Source: Paraburkholderia sp. Tr-20389
GTDB taxonomy: Bacteria; Pseudomonadota; Gammaproteobacteria; Burkholderiales; Burkholderiaceae
Length of the DNA: 64,000 bases
Direction: 5' to 3'
Assembly (NCBI RefSeq): GCF_017104565.1
Contig: NZ_JAAGPD010000057.1
Coordinates: 1-64,000 of the forward strand
The translations under genes and the position numbers were made by a program. How positions within the stretch are numbered: the first letter of the stretch is position 1; every line of letters starts with the position of its first letter. Shown piece after piece: positions 27,448 to 37,748 of this stretch. The notes beneath the pieces are model-generated. The model was not told the DNA's origin. It searched no databases and saw only the letters and a list, made by a program, of their open reading frames with translations.

Positions 27448-28938
27448 TCAGTTCGGTGCTTCCTTTGCGGCTTCCTTGACCGTGTTGCTCCCGGCGCCCG
27501 CTTCCTGCACATCCCATCCGCCGCCCAATGCCTTCACGAGCGCGACCGAAGTCGTCATCTGCTGACCGTGAATCTGCACGTCCTGGCGCTCGCTCGTCAG
27601 CAGCGATTGCTGCGCGGTGATCACGTCGAGATACGCGACCAGTCCGCCCGAATAGCGATCGTTGGCGAGCGACAGCAGCCGCTGCGCATCGGCGACGGCA
27701 TCGTGCGACTGCGAAGCGGCGCGGTCGAGGACGGAAAGCCCCGTGATCCCGTCCTGCACCTGCTGGAACGCCGTCAGCACAGCCTGCCGGTAGTTGGCCT
27801 GCGCGGCCTGATAACCCTGGTTGGCGAAATCGACATTGGCGGCGCGGCGGCCGCCGTCGAACACGACCTGACCGAGCGCGGCGCCGAGCGACCACATCAG
27901 GCTCGGCGCACTGAGCAGATTCGCGAACTCCGTGCTCTGCCAGCCGATGCCCGGCGTCAACGTCAGGCTCGGAAAGAACGCTGCCTTGGCGACGCCGATC
28001 TGCGCATTCGCCGACGCCATCACGCGTTCCGCCGACGCGATGTCCGGCCGCCGCTGCAACAGATCGCTCGGCAAACCGAGGGGTATCGCGGGCACGGGAT
28101 ACCCGACCACTTGCGATTCGATCGAAAACTGCGGCGCGGGCACGGCGACGAGCGCCGCGATTGCATGTTCGAACTGTTCCCGCTGCGTGACGAGAAGCTG
28201 CGCCTGCACGCGCGTCTGATCGAGCAGCGACTTCTGCTGCAACACGTCGAGCCCTGAAACAGAGCCGAGATCGTGTTCCGTCGTCACATAGTCGAGCGCT
28301 TTCTGTTGCAGTTGCACCGAGCGGTTCAGCACGTCGATCTCGGCATCGAGTTCGCGCATCGAGAAGTAGTCGGTGGCGAGGTCCGTGGTCAGCACGAGCC
28401 GCGCATTCGCGAGATCGTCGCGCGACTGTTCCGCCGATGCCTGCGCGCCTTCCACATCGCGCCGGATGCGGCCGAACAGATCGACGTCGTAGTTGATCGT
28501 CGGGCCGATCTGAAGATTGTTCTGCACCGTCGACTGGTTCGGCACCGCGTAGTTCGTCACGGGCCGGTTCTTCGAGACCCGTTCGCGCGCCGCCGATGCC
28601 GACAGATCGACTTCGGGAATCAGTTGCGCGCGTGTGTTGGCGAGCGTCGCGCGCGCCTGCGCGTAGTGCGCGCTGGCGGCGACGAGTGTCTGGTTTTGCG
28701 CGAGCGCCTGCGTTTCGAGGCGATCGAGCGTGGCGTCGCCGAACGCCTTCCACCAGTCGGGCGCGAGCGGCGCATGCGAGGGCTGCGCGAGACGCCAGTA
28801 CGAATCCGTATGCCACGCAGGCGGCGCGTCCGTCAGCGGCGTCTTGTAATCGGGGCCGACCGTGCACCCGCACAGCGCCGCCGCCAGAGCGAGCGTGCCG
28901 TATGTGCGGAGTCGTGCGGCATGGATGAGCGTGTTCAC
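27448..28938 (-). CDS. RND efflux outer-membrane factor (OprM/NodT lipoprotein)
   Basis: The 496-residue lipoprotein has a signal with lipobox ALCGC (lipidated C25) and two OEP repeats with NQTLVAASAHYAQARATLAN and RRPDIASAERVMASANAQIG. It forms the outer-membrane duct of a tripartite pump. The start codon is GTG and overlaps the adaptor stop. It is third in the order permease-adaptor-duct; in many RND operons the adaptor comes first. Confidence 0.94.
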   Translation of the reverse strand: MNTLIHAARLRTYGTLALAAALCGCTVGPDYKTPLTDAPPAWHTDSYWRLAQPSHAPLAPDWWKAFGDATLDRLETQALAQNQTLVAASAHYAQARATLANTRAQLIPEVDLSASAARERVSKNRPVTNYAVPNQSTVQNNLQIGPTINYDVDLFGRIRRDVEGAQASAEQSRDDLANARLVLTTDLATDYFSMRELDAEIDVLNRSVQLQQKALDYVTTEHDLGSVSGLDVLQQKSLLDQTRVQAQLLVTQREQFEHAIAALVAVPAPQFSIESQVVGYPVPAIPLGLPSDLLQRRPDIASAERVMASANAQIGVAKAAFFPSLTLTPGIGWQSTEFANLLSAPSLMWSLGAALGQVVFDGGRRAANVDFANQGYQAAQANYRQAVLTAFQQVQDGITGLSVLDRAASQSHDAVADAQRLLSLANDRYSGGLVAYLDVITAQQSLLTSERQDVQIHGQQMTTSVALVKALGGGWDVQEAGAGSNTVKEAAKEAPN

Positions 28939-30173
28939 GACGCCGCCTTGCCCTTGGCCTGCGATTGCGAATGCGGCTGCGTCACTTCGACATGGTCGCC
29001 GTCTTCGATCGAATCGCTCGGGTTGATGATCACGCGGTCGTTCGGCTCGATGCCGCTTTCGATTTCGAGCGTCTGCCCGAGATCCTGCGCAATCGCCACC
29101 TTGCGCAGATGCACGACGCCGTCGTTATCGACGACTGCAAGCCTCGGCCCTTCCGCACGGAACAGCAGCGCGTTGCCGGGCACCGACAGTTGCGCGCGTG
29201 CGCCCGACGGCAATGCGACCTGCACGTAGGCGCCGGGCCTCAGCTTGCCGTCCGGATTGTGCAGCGTCACTTCCACTTGCAACGACCGCGTGGGCACATC
29301 GATCGCACCCGAAATGTTCGCAATGCGCCCGTGAAACTGCTGGCCCGGCAACTCCGCCTGCGTGACGACCACGTCTTCACCGACCTTGATGTTCTGCGCA
29401 TAGGCTTGCGGCAATTGCACATACACGCGCAACGGGTCCGACTGCGCGAGTGCGAAGAGTGCCCGGCTCGTGCCGCTGCCCGCATCGATCAGATCGCCCA
29501 CGTCCACATTGCGCTGCGTTACCACGCCTGCGAACGGCGCGACGATGCGCTTGAAGCTTTCCAGTTGGCGCAAGCGCTTCACGTTGGCCTCGGCGGCGGC
29601 GAGATTGGCGACGTCCTGCGAGTAGGTGCTTTGCCGTTCGTCGAGTTCCTGTTGCGAGACGGCGTCGCGCTGACGCAGTTGCTGCCAGCGTTCATACGAA
29701 CTCTTCGCGAGCCCGAGGCTCGACTGGATCTGGTCGCGTTGCGCAACCGCCTGCGCGAGTTCCTGATCGATCTCCGGTGTATCCAGTTCGGCGAGCAATT
29801 GGCCTTCTTTTACGCGTGCGCCGATGTCGGCATACCAGCGCAGCAGATAACCCGTCGCGCGCGCGTAGATCGGCGATTCGACATAGCCGCGCAACGTCCC
29901 CGGCAACACCGTCACGCCGCTCGCACCATCCGCTTGCGTGGGCGTCACGACGTCGACGTATTGCCGCGCGTTTTGCTGCGTCATCTGCGCGACTGAACGG
30001 TCCTGCACGATGTTCGCGATCACGGTGCGCAACGCGCCTATCGCGAGCAGAAGCAGCACGATCACGATCGCGATCTTCGCGCGGCGCCACTCGCGATGGC
30101 GCGGCGGCAACGCGTGCCCATCCTGGGTTTCACGCGCGGGAATCGCTAGCGAAGAGTGAGTCTTTTCAGTCAT
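28935..30173 (-). CDS. RND efflux periplasmic adaptor subunit
   Basis: The 412-residue membrane-fusion protein has one N-terminal transmembrane anchor at about 33-48. A biotinyl-lipoyl-like segment, GYLLRWYADIGARVKEGQLLAELDTP, is followed by an alpha-hairpin and barrel domain (FAGVVTQRNVDVGDLI). It bridges the inner-membrane pump and the outer-membrane duct. The start is the ATG at 30173, 1 bp after the permease stop; a longer version would overlap the permease gene. It overlaps the duct gene by 4 bp. Confidence 0.93.
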   Translation of the reverse strand: MTEKTHSSLAIPARETQDGHALPPRHREWRRAKIAIVIVLLLLAIGALRTVIANIVQDRSVAQMTQQNARQYVDVVTPTQADGASGVTVLPGTLRGYVESPIYARATGYLLRWYADIGARVKEGQLLAELDTPEIDQELAQAVAQRDQIQSSLGLAKSSYERWQQLRQRDAVSQQELDERQSTYSQDVANLAAAEANVKRLRQLESFKRIVAPFAGVVTQRNVDVGDLIDAGSGTSRALFALAQSDPLRVYVQLPQAYAQNIKVGEDVVVTQAELPGQQFHGRIANISGAIDVPTRSLQVEVTLHNPDGKLRPGAYVQVALPSGARAQLSVPGNALLFRAEGPRLAVVDNDGVVHLRKVAIAQDLGQTLEIESGIEPNDRVIINPSDSIEDGDHVEVTQPHSQSQAKGKAAS

Positions 30174-30174
30174 C

Positions 30175-33100
30175 TCAATCGTCCGTGTTCGGGCTGTGTC
30201 CGTGTGCGTCGTCACGGTCGTTGCGTGGATGGGTGGCGCCGTGCGGTTCGTCGTGCTCGCGTCGTGCCTTGCGATGCGCGAGCCGGCTATGGATGCCTGC
30301 GAACAGCAACGGCACGAAGAAGAGCGTCGATACCGTCGCGAACAACAGGCCGCCGATCACCGCGCGGCCGAGCGGCGCATTCTGTTCGGCGCCTTCGCCC
30401 AGGCCGAGCGCCATCGGCACCATGCCGATGATCATGGCGAACGCGGTCATCAACACGGGCCGGATGCGGCTTGCGCCGGCTTCGAGCGCGGCCGTGAGCG
30501 GCGGCGCGCCCGCCGTCAGACGTTGACGCGCGAACGAGACCATCAGAATGCTGTTCGCCGTGGCGACGCCCATCGTCATGATCGCGCCCGTCAGCGCAGG
30601 CACGCTCAGATGCGTGCCCGTCAGGAACAGCATCCACACGATGCCCGCCAATGCAGCCGGCAACGCGCTCACGATGATGAGCGGATCGATCCCCGACTGG
30701 AAGTTCACGACGATCAGCAGATACACGAGCACGATCGCCATGGCGACGCCGATGCCGAGTCCGAAGTACGACGTGCGCATCGTCTGTACCTGGCCGCGAA
30801 TCGCGATCTGGCTGCCACGCGGCAAACTCGCACGCGCCTGATCGACGAGCTTTTCGATCTGCCGGTCGACGCTGCCGAGATCGCGTCCCTCGACGCTGAC
30901 GAACACATCGATCACGGGGCGGATGTTGTAGTGCGTGACCATCGCGAACTGGTTCTGCGACGACACTTGCACGAGATTGCCGAGCAGTTGTGTCGGTCCC
31001 GTCGACGATGCCGACACCGGCGTGCGCAACAACTGATCCACCGACGAAATCTGATATTGCGGCGTCTGCACCGCGAGGTTGTACTCGACGCCATTGCGCG
31101 GGTTGAACCAGAAACCCGGTGAGGTCTGCGAACTGCCCGACAGCGAAATCAGCACGTTTTGCGCGACGTTGTTCGCATTCAGATTGAGCTGCTGCAAACG
31201 CGTGCGGTCCATCTGCAGATTGATCACGGGCTCGTCGAGTTTCTGCTGGATATGCGAGTCGACGGCGCCGGGAATCGTGCGGACCTCTTTGAGCAGTTTT
31301 CTCGCGATCTCCAGATTCCCCTCCTGATTCGAGCCGACGATCTGCACATCGACGGCAGCGGGCAAACCGAAGTTGAGAATCTGCGTGACGATGTCGGCCG
31401 GTTGAAAAAAGAACTCGGTGCCCGGGAAGCGCTGCGGCAACAGCGCGCGCAAGCGGTCGATATAGTCGAGGCTCGGCTTGTGGTCTTCGTTCAGTGCGAG
31501 CTGGATTTCGCCGTCGAGCGTGCCGATCGTCCCTGCGTTACTGTACGAGAGATTGATGCCGCTATAGGGCAAGCCGAGATTGTCGAGCACCGTGCCCAGT
31601 TCGTCGCGTGGAATCACTTCGCGCACCACGCGCTCGACCTGATCGGCGAGCCGTGCCGTTTCTTCGATGCGCGTGCCCGTCGGCGCCCGCATGTGCAGGC
31701 GTATCTGGCCCGCGTCGACGCGCGGAAAGAAGTCTTCGCCCAACACGACGGTCAGCGCCAGAGAGACCACGCAAAAGCCGAGGAACAGCGTGCCGAACAG
31801 CCGGCGCCGCACCAGCAGACTGCTGAGCACCATGATGTACGCGGCGCGCATCGTCTCGAAGCTGCGGTCGAAACGACGATGCAGACGCACGAACAGGTTG
31901 GGCCGCGCGTTCGGATCGTGCTTGTGCGCGTGGCCCATCAGCAGCATCGCGAGCGTCGGCACGAGGGTTCTCGACAGCACGTACGAAGCCAGCATCGCGA
32001 ACACCACGGCTTCCGCGAGCGGCACGAACAGATAACGCGCCACGCCCGTCAGGAAGAACATCGGTACGAACACGATACAGATGCAGAGGGTCGACACGAG
32101 CGCGGGAATCGCGATCTCGCCCGCGCCATCCAGAATCGCATCATGCAGATTCGTGCCCATGTGCAGATGCCGTTCGATGTTCTCGATCGTGACGGTAGCG
32201 TCGTCGACCAGAATTCCGACCGCCAGCGCGAGGCCGCCCAGCGTCATGATGTTGATCGTCTGTCCGAGCGCATGCAGCGCGATCAGCGAAGTCAGAATGG
32301 AGAGCGGAATCGAGATCGCGATGATGCAGGTGCTGCGCCAGTTGCCAAGAAACAGCAGGATCATCGCGGCCGTCAGTGCGGCGGCGATCACGGCCTCGCG
32401 GACCACGCCGCGAATCGCGGCCTTCACGAACACCGACTGATCGAACAGCGGCGTGACCTTGAGATCGGGCGGCAGCGCGGCCTGTGCATTCGGCAAAAGG
32501 TCGCGCAGCGTATTGACGATCGACAGCGTCGATGCACTGCCGGTTTTCAGAATTGAAATCAGCACGCCGCGCCGGCCGTTCTCGCGCACGATGTTCGTCT
32601 GTGGAGAGAAGCCGTCGCGCACATGCGCCACTTCGCGCAGATAGGTCGTTGCGCCGTTCACCGTGCGCACGGGGATGTCGTTCAGGCCCGCGACCGTCGT
32701 CGGCGAGCCGTTCATGTTGACCGTGTATTCCTTGGGGCCGATTTTTGCAGTGCCCGTCGGCAGGATCAGGTTTTGCGCGTTGACGGCATTGACGACGTCA
32801 AGCGGTGTGAGCCCCTTTGCGAGCAGCGCGCGTGTGTCGAGATCGACGGAAATCAGACGGCTCTTGCCGCCATACGGATACGGCACGGCTGCGCCCGGAA
32901 TCGTCACGAGCTGCGGGCGCAGGAAGTTGAGCGCCGTATCGTTCAGGTCCTGCTCGGAAAGCCGCGGGCTCGACAAACCCAGTTGAATGACAGGAATGCT
33001 CGACGCCGAATAGCTGATGACGAGCGGCGGCGTCGCTCCGGGTGGCATCTGCTTGAGCTGCGCCTGCTCGACGGCGACGGTCTGCGCGATGGCCGTCTGG

Positions 33101-33405
33101 ATGTTCGCATTCGGCTGCAGGAACAGCTTGATGATCGCGATGCCGGCGAGCGATTGCGACTCGATGTGCTCGATGTCGTTGACCGTCGTCGTCAGGCTGC
33201 GCTCGTTGACGGACGTCATGCGGTTCGCCATGTCCTGCGCGGACAGACCCGTGTAGTTCCAGATGATGCTGACGACGGGAATGTTGATTTCCGGCAGCAC
33301 GTCGACGGGCGTGGTGAACAGCACGAATGGCGTCGCCAGCACGATCAGTATGGCCATCACGATGAACGTGTATGGCCGCTTCAATGCGAGATTGACGATC
33401 CACAT
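30175..33405 (-). CDS. RND efflux permease (AcrB/HAE1-like)
   Basis: The 1076-residue inner-membrane pump has the RND layout: TM1 near residues 11-31, two large periplasmic loops (about 40-335 and 560-870) and TM4 with LALAVGILVDDATVTIENI containing the proton-relay aspartates. It exports drugs, solvents or metal complexes using the proton gradient. The VDDA motif favours the hydrophobe-exporting HAE1 class over heavy-metal CusA. The histidine- and aspartate-rich C-terminal tail is unusual. It is the first gene of the efflux operon. Confidence 0.94.
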   Translation of the reverse strand: MWIVNLALKRPYTFIVMAILIVLATPFVLFTTPVDVLPEINIPVVSIIWNYTGLSAQDMANRMTSVNERSLTTTVNDIEHIESQSLAGIAIIKLFLQPNANIQTAIAQTVAVEQAQLKQMPPGATPPLVISYSASSIPVIQLGLSSPRLSEQDLNDTALNFLRPQLVTIPGAAVPYPYGGKSRLISVDLDTRALLAKGLTPLDVVNAVNAQNLILPTGTAKIGPKEYTVNMNGSPTTVAGLNDIPVRTVNGATTYLREVAHVRDGFSPQTNIVRENGRRGVLISILKTGSASTLSIVNTLRDLLPNAQAALPPDLKVTPLFDQSVFVKAAIRGVVREAVIAAALTAAMILLFLGNWRSTCIIAISIPLSILTSLIALHALGQTINIMTLGGLALAVGILVDDATVTIENIERHLHMGTNLHDAILDGAGEIAIPALVSTLCICIVFVPMFFLTGVARYLFVPLAEAVVFAMLASYVLSRTLVPTLAMLLMGHAHKHDPNARPNLFVRLHRRFDRSFETMRAAYIMVLSSLLVRRRLFGTLFLGFCVVSLALTVVLGEDFFPRVDAGQIRLHMRAPTGTRIEETARLADQVERVVREVIPRDELGTVLDNLGLPYSGINLSYSNAGTIGTLDGEIQLALNEDHKPSLDYIDRLRALLPQRFPGTEFFFQPADIVTQILNFGLPAAVDVQIVGSNQEGNLEIARKLLKEVRTIPGAVDSHIQQKLDEPVINLQMDRTRLQQLNLNANNVAQNVLISLSGSSQTSPGFWFNPRNGVEYNLAVQTPQYQISSVDQLLRTPVSASSTGPTQLLGNLVQVSSQNQFAMVTHYNIRPVIDVFVSVEGRDLGSVDRQIEKLVDQARASLPRGSQIAIRGQVQTMRTSYFGLGIGVAMAIVLVYLLIVVNFQSGIDPLIIVSALPAALAGIVWMLFLTGTHLSVPALTGAIMTMGVATANSILMVSFARQRLTAGAPPLTAALEAGASRIRPVLMTAFAMIIGMVPMALGLGEGAEQNAPLGRAVIGGLLFATVSTLFFVPLLFAGIHSRLAHRKARREHDEPHGATHPRNDRDDAHGHSPNTDD

Positions 33406-33534
33406 AAAGGCGTTGGTATCCGGAAGAAGCGCGCGAGCGTGACATGAGGCGGCGGCGGCAGTCTCTTGCTGTGCGTCCGCGGCGACCTGGTGTAAATGCT
33501 AGTTCGGTAGCCCCAACAAGCCGATGACGCGAAA

Positions 33535-33550
33535 ATGGCAGTTTTGCCAT
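33535..33550. promoter_or_regulatory. Inverted repeat between RND operon and pssA
   Basis: ATGGCA-GTTT-TGCCAT is a perfect 6-bp inverted repeat in the 291-bp gap between the divergent RND permease and pssA genes. It may be an operator for the efflux operon 130 bp away. There is no other support. Confidence 0.3.
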
Positions 33551-33696
33551 ATTCGATGTGCCGGGATCTTCGCCATGCGCAGCGCGGCTGCCGTCGATCC
33601 CATGCCACAAGGACTTTGCGAGGCACGCGTCTTGCAGGTCCGGTAATCGACCGTAAGATTTATAGTGGTGAGTCACCGCTGAACAAAAAGGCCAAC

Positions 33697-34305
33697 ATGA
33701 AGCGCTTTTCGATGATCCGCGAGTTTCATCTCGCCGACTGGTTCACGCTCGGCAATGCCGTGTGCGGCACGGGCGCGCTGTTTTCGATGATGAGTTACAT
33801 CGGCAGCGAGGAAGTGATGCACGTGTATTTCGCCAGTGCACTCGTGTTTGCCGCGCTCGTGTTCGACGTGCTGGATGGACGCATCGCGCGCTGGCGACAG
33901 AAGGCTTCGCTGCTGGGCAAGGAACTGGATTCGCTGGCGGATGTGATCTCGTTCGGCGTTGCACCGGCCATCATCGGCTATGGATGTGGAATGCGCGGGC
34001 TTTATGACCGCGTTCTGCTTGCGTACTTCGTCGCGTGCGGCGTGTCGCGGCTTGCGCGCTATAACGTGACGACGGAGACGATGTCGGGCGGAACGGGGAA
34101 AGTCACGCACTTCGAAGGCACGCCCATCCCGACATCGTTCGCTCTCGTGCTGCTGCTCGCCATCGCCGCGTGGCAAGGGGCTCTCGGTCCGCAATTATGG
34201 TTCGGCGAATGGCGTATCGCAGGTCATGTACTGCATCCATTGACGCTGGTGTATGGAATCTCCGGATCGCTGATGATCAGCCGCATCCGCATTCCGAAAC
34301 CGTGA
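33697..34305 (+). CDS. pssA: CDP-diacylglycerol-serine O-phosphatidyltransferase
   Basis: The enzyme makes phosphatidylserine from CDP-diacylglycerol and serine at the inner membrane, the first step to phosphatidylethanolamine. The 202-residue protein has the CDP-alcohol phosphotransferase signature DGRIAR-x8-G-x3-D-x3-D with D60, G61, D78 and D82, and five to six hydrophobic segments. It belongs to the short integral-membrane type II group. The ATG at 33697 fits the family length. It converges with the small exported protein gene after 12 bp. Confidence 0.92.
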   Translation: MKRFSMIREFHLADWFTLGNAVCGTGALFSMMSYIGSEEVMHVYFASALVFAALVFDVLDGRIARWRQKASLLGKELDSLADVISFGVAPAIIGYGCGMRGLYDRVLLAYFVACGVSRLARYNVTTETMSGGTGKVTHFEGTPIPTSFALVLLLAIAAWQGALGPQLWFGEWRIAGHVLHPLTLVYGISGSLMISRIRIPKP

Positions 34306-34317
34306 TAGTCAAATGGA

Positions 34318-34602
34318 TCAATTGCCCTTGTAGAGCGTGTGATTCAGTTGATCGAGTTGCCCGTCGCGTTCGGACTGGATCAATTGCTGACGTACGTCCT
34401 GCCGCGACACCGGGTCGTTGCGCGCACCTTGGGCCGCGCTGCCCCAGTTGACGCCGCCCTGGCCCGTATCCGTTGCCGGATTCGTCGATTGCGCCTGGCT
34501 CTGATCCATCGGCTGGCTGTCGTTGGGCGTGTCCTGAGCATAAGCGCCCGACATGGCTGCCACGCCTGCCGTTACCACGAGACTGAGAAGAAGTTGCTTC
34601 AT
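34318..34602 (-). CDS. Small exported protein, DUF4148-like
   Basis: The 94-residue protein has a clear signal peptide ending AYAQD near residue 23. A Q/S/N-rich linker follows, then a C-terminal helix with PVSRQDVRQQLIQSERDGQL resembling DUF4148 proteins, which are abundant and uncharacterised in Burkholderia. It is likely periplasmic. A 9-bp inverted repeat lies 46 bp upstream of its start. Confidence 0.78.
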   Translation of the reverse strand: MKQLLLSLVVTAGVAAMSGAYAQDTPNDSQPMDQSQAQSTNPATDTGQGGVNWGSAAQGARNDPVSRQDVRQQLIQSERDGQLDQLNHTLYKGN

Positions 34603-34647
34603 TTCGAGGCTCCTTGATCGCGAGAGACTGTGCAGCGAATGCGAACC

Positions 34648-34673
34648 TTGCAGGTGGCTCGCGACACCTGCAA
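34648..34673. promoter_or_regulatory. Inverted repeat upstream of the DUF4148-like gene
   Basis: TTGCAGGTG and CACCTGCAA are perfect inverted copies separated by 8 bp, lying 46 bp upstream of the small exported protein gene. It could be an operator or a 5'-leader hairpin. Confidence 0.45.
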
Positions 34674-34761
34674 CGTCACTTTCACTCTACGCCTCGTCGC
34701 TGGCGCAACGCTGGCATTAGTATGACGAAGCTGCCAGTTTCGCCAGATCGCCCGAAATTCG

Positions 34762-35793
<1,032 letters not shown>

Positions 35794-35848
35794 GGTCGTG
35801 TACGCCGTTGAAGGTACGCACAGTCTACCGGTGCAAAACCGCGTTGCG

Positions 35849-35940
35849 TCAGAACAGATACAGCCCGGCGATGAAGATCAGGCCCGGAGAACAGCAGTGC
35901 CGTCACGCAATAGCCCATGATGTCGCGCACGCCTAGGCAG
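35849..35940 (-). pseudogene. Frameshifted 3' remnant of a membrane protein gene
   Basis: On the minus strand one frame gives LGVRDIMGYCVTALLFSG. After deleting one G near 35880-35884 the next frame gives LIFIAGLYLF and a stop at 35849-35851. Together this reads as a hydrophobic C-terminal transmembrane helix. The 5' end overlaps the GntR stop region, so the remainder of the gene appears to be lost. The family is not identifiable; a transporter seems likely. Confidence 0.55.
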
Positions 35941-36628
35941 ACGTCTCCCCAACCGTCTGCCGCAACAAGGCCGCGGCGATATCCGCGACACGCGCCACGT
36001 GCGCCGTGGCCGCTTCCCGCGCGCGCTGCCCGTCGCGGGCACGCAGCGCGTCGAGTATGCAGTTCATTTCCTGCACCGCCTGCCGGCCGCGATCGTCGGA
36101 AGCGATGGTCATTGCGCGCAGACGGTTGATGCGCGCATTCAGCGTCTGCACGATCTCCCACGCAACCTTCTTGCCGCCGCCATGAAACATCTGTTCGTAG
36201 AAGGCGGTCGTCAGTTCGCGCACCGTCTGATGCGCATGCATGTCGAACGCCTGCTGGATGCGCGCAATGCAATCGGCGAGATTTGCGAACACGGCTTCAT
36301 CGGCATGCAACGCACAGGCCATCGCCGCATCGCCCTCCAGCAGCGCGCGGATTTCATAGATCTCGGCAGCCGTATCCGAATCGAGCAAAGCGACAATCGG
36401 CCCCTGGTTCGGAATCGAATCGACGAGGCCTTCCGTTTCCAGATGCCGCAACACTTCACGCACCACGGTGCGGCTCACGCCCAGTTCCTCGCACAGCGAA
36501 CGCTCGACGAGCCGCTCGCCCGGATGAAAATGCGCTTCGAGTATGGCAGTGCGCATCTTCTCCAGCGCGAGTTCGCGCAACGTCGTCGTGCGACGTTCAA
36601 CTTTGAGTGAAGGCAGCGCGTGACTCAT
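35933..36628 (-). CDS. GntR-family regulator, FCD type (copy 1)
   Basis: The 231-residue regulator has an N-terminal winged helix with ERSLCEELGVSRTVVREVLRHLETEGLV at about 38-66 and a C-terminal FCD ligand domain. It is closely paralogous to the regulator at 46254-46940: about 70 percent identity over the DNA-binding region by eye. It sits inside the long minus-strand set, 8 bp after the ABC ATPase gene. It may bind the TGGNATNCCA sites upstream of the set. The start at 36628 gives the family-typical N-terminus. Confidence 0.92.
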   Translation of the reverse strand: MSHALPSLKVERRTTTLRELALEKMRTAILEAHFHPGERLVERSLCEELGVSRTVVREVLRHLETEGLVDSIPNQGPIVALLDSDTAAEIYEIRALLEGDAAMACALHADEAVFANLADCIARIQQAFDMHAHQTVRELTTAFYEQMFHGGGKKVAWEIVQTLNARINRLRAMTIASDDRGRQAVQEMNCILDALRARDGQRAREAATAHVARVADIAAALLRQTVGETSA

Positions 36629-36636
36629 GGCAATGC

Positions 36637-37734
36637 TCAAGCCTGGGCAAAGAGGCGCACGTCGCGCGCATCCCAATCGACGAGCGCCTGCGTGCCGATC
36701 GACAGCCCACTGTCATGGCGTTGCCCCGCCGGCATGCGAATCGAGATCTCCTGCTGCCACGGCGTTGCGACCGCGTAATGCATTGCATCGCCGAGGTACG
36801 TGATGTCGCGTACCGTCACGGGCAAACCGCTCGCACCGTTCCCCTTCGTCGAATCGTGCAACGCATGAATCCGCATCTGCTCGGGCCGGATCATCAGCGT
36901 ACCGTCGTCGCCTGCCGTGAGCGTCGGATTGAAGCTGCCCGACGCCACCTCGTGACCATTCGGAAACACGCCGTTCATACGGCCGTCGCTATGCGCGGTC
37001 ACGCGCACCGGCAGGAAATTCGAATTGCCGATAAAGCTCGCGACGAAGCGCGACGCAGGGTTCGAATACAGCTCTTCGCCCGTGCCGACCTGCTCGATGC
37101 GCCCTTTGTTGAACACGGCGATGCGATCCGACAGACGCAGCGCCTCTTCCTGATCGTGCGTCACATAGAGAATCGTGACGCCCGTCTCCTGATGGATACG
37201 CCGCAATTCGAGCTGGATTTCCTCGCGCAGCTTCTTGTCGAGCGCGGACAACGGCTCGTCCATCAGCAGCACAGGCGGATCGTAGGCCAGCGCGCGCGCA
37301 ATCGCCACGCGCTGCTGCTGCCCGCCCGACAGTTGCGCGGGCATCCGGTCGCGGCACTCGGACAGATGCACGAGCTTCAGCATCTTCTCGACTTTCGCCT
37401 TCACTTCCGCGTCGGGGCGGCGGCGCACGCGCAACGGAAACGCGACGTTCTCGCCCACCGTCAGATGCGGAAACAGCGTGTAGCGCTGAAACACCATGCC
37501 GATGTTGCGCTTGTTCGGCGCGACGGACAGCAGCGGCTTGCCGTCGAGCAGCACGCGCCCTTCGCTCGGCTCCTGAAAGCCCGCGACGATATAGAGCGTC
37601 GTGCTCTTGCCCGAACCCGACGGCCCGAGAAACGTCATGAACTCGCCCTTGCGCACGTCGAGCGTAACGTTATCGATGGCGACGACGTCGTCGTAAGTCT
37701 TGCGCAGGCGCTGGATTTGCAGGAATGCAGTCAT
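36637..37734 (-). CDS. ABC transporter ATPase, PotA-like
   Basis: The 365-residue ATPase has Walker A GPSGSGKST at 37-45, the signature LSGGQQQRVAIARAL, Walker B VLLMDEPLSALD and a C-terminal TOBE domain. It powers a type I importer of the polyamine/opine/putrescine class. GAGGTGA precedes the ATG at 37734. A longer open frame upstream lies within the permease gene and is rejected. Confidence 0.94.
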   Translation of the reverse strand: MTAFLQIQRLRKTYDDVVAIDNVTLDVRKGEFMTFLGPSGSGKSTTLYIVAGFQEPSEGRVLLDGKPLLSVAPNKRNIGMVFQRYTLFPHLTVGENVAFPLRVRRRPDAEVKAKVEKMLKLVHLSECRDRMPAQLSGGQQQRVAIARALAYDPPVLLMDEPLSALDKKLREEIQLELRRIHQETGVTILYVTHDQEEALRLSDRIAVFNKGRIEQVGTGEELYSNPASRFVASFIGNSNFLPVRVTAHSDGRMNGVFPNGHEVASGSFNPTLTAGDDGTLMIRPEQMRIHALHDSTKGNGASGLPVTVRDITYLGDAMHYAVATPWQQEISIRMPAGQRHDSGLSIGTQALVDWDARDVRLFAQA

Positions 37735-37748
37735 GTCGTTCACCTCGG

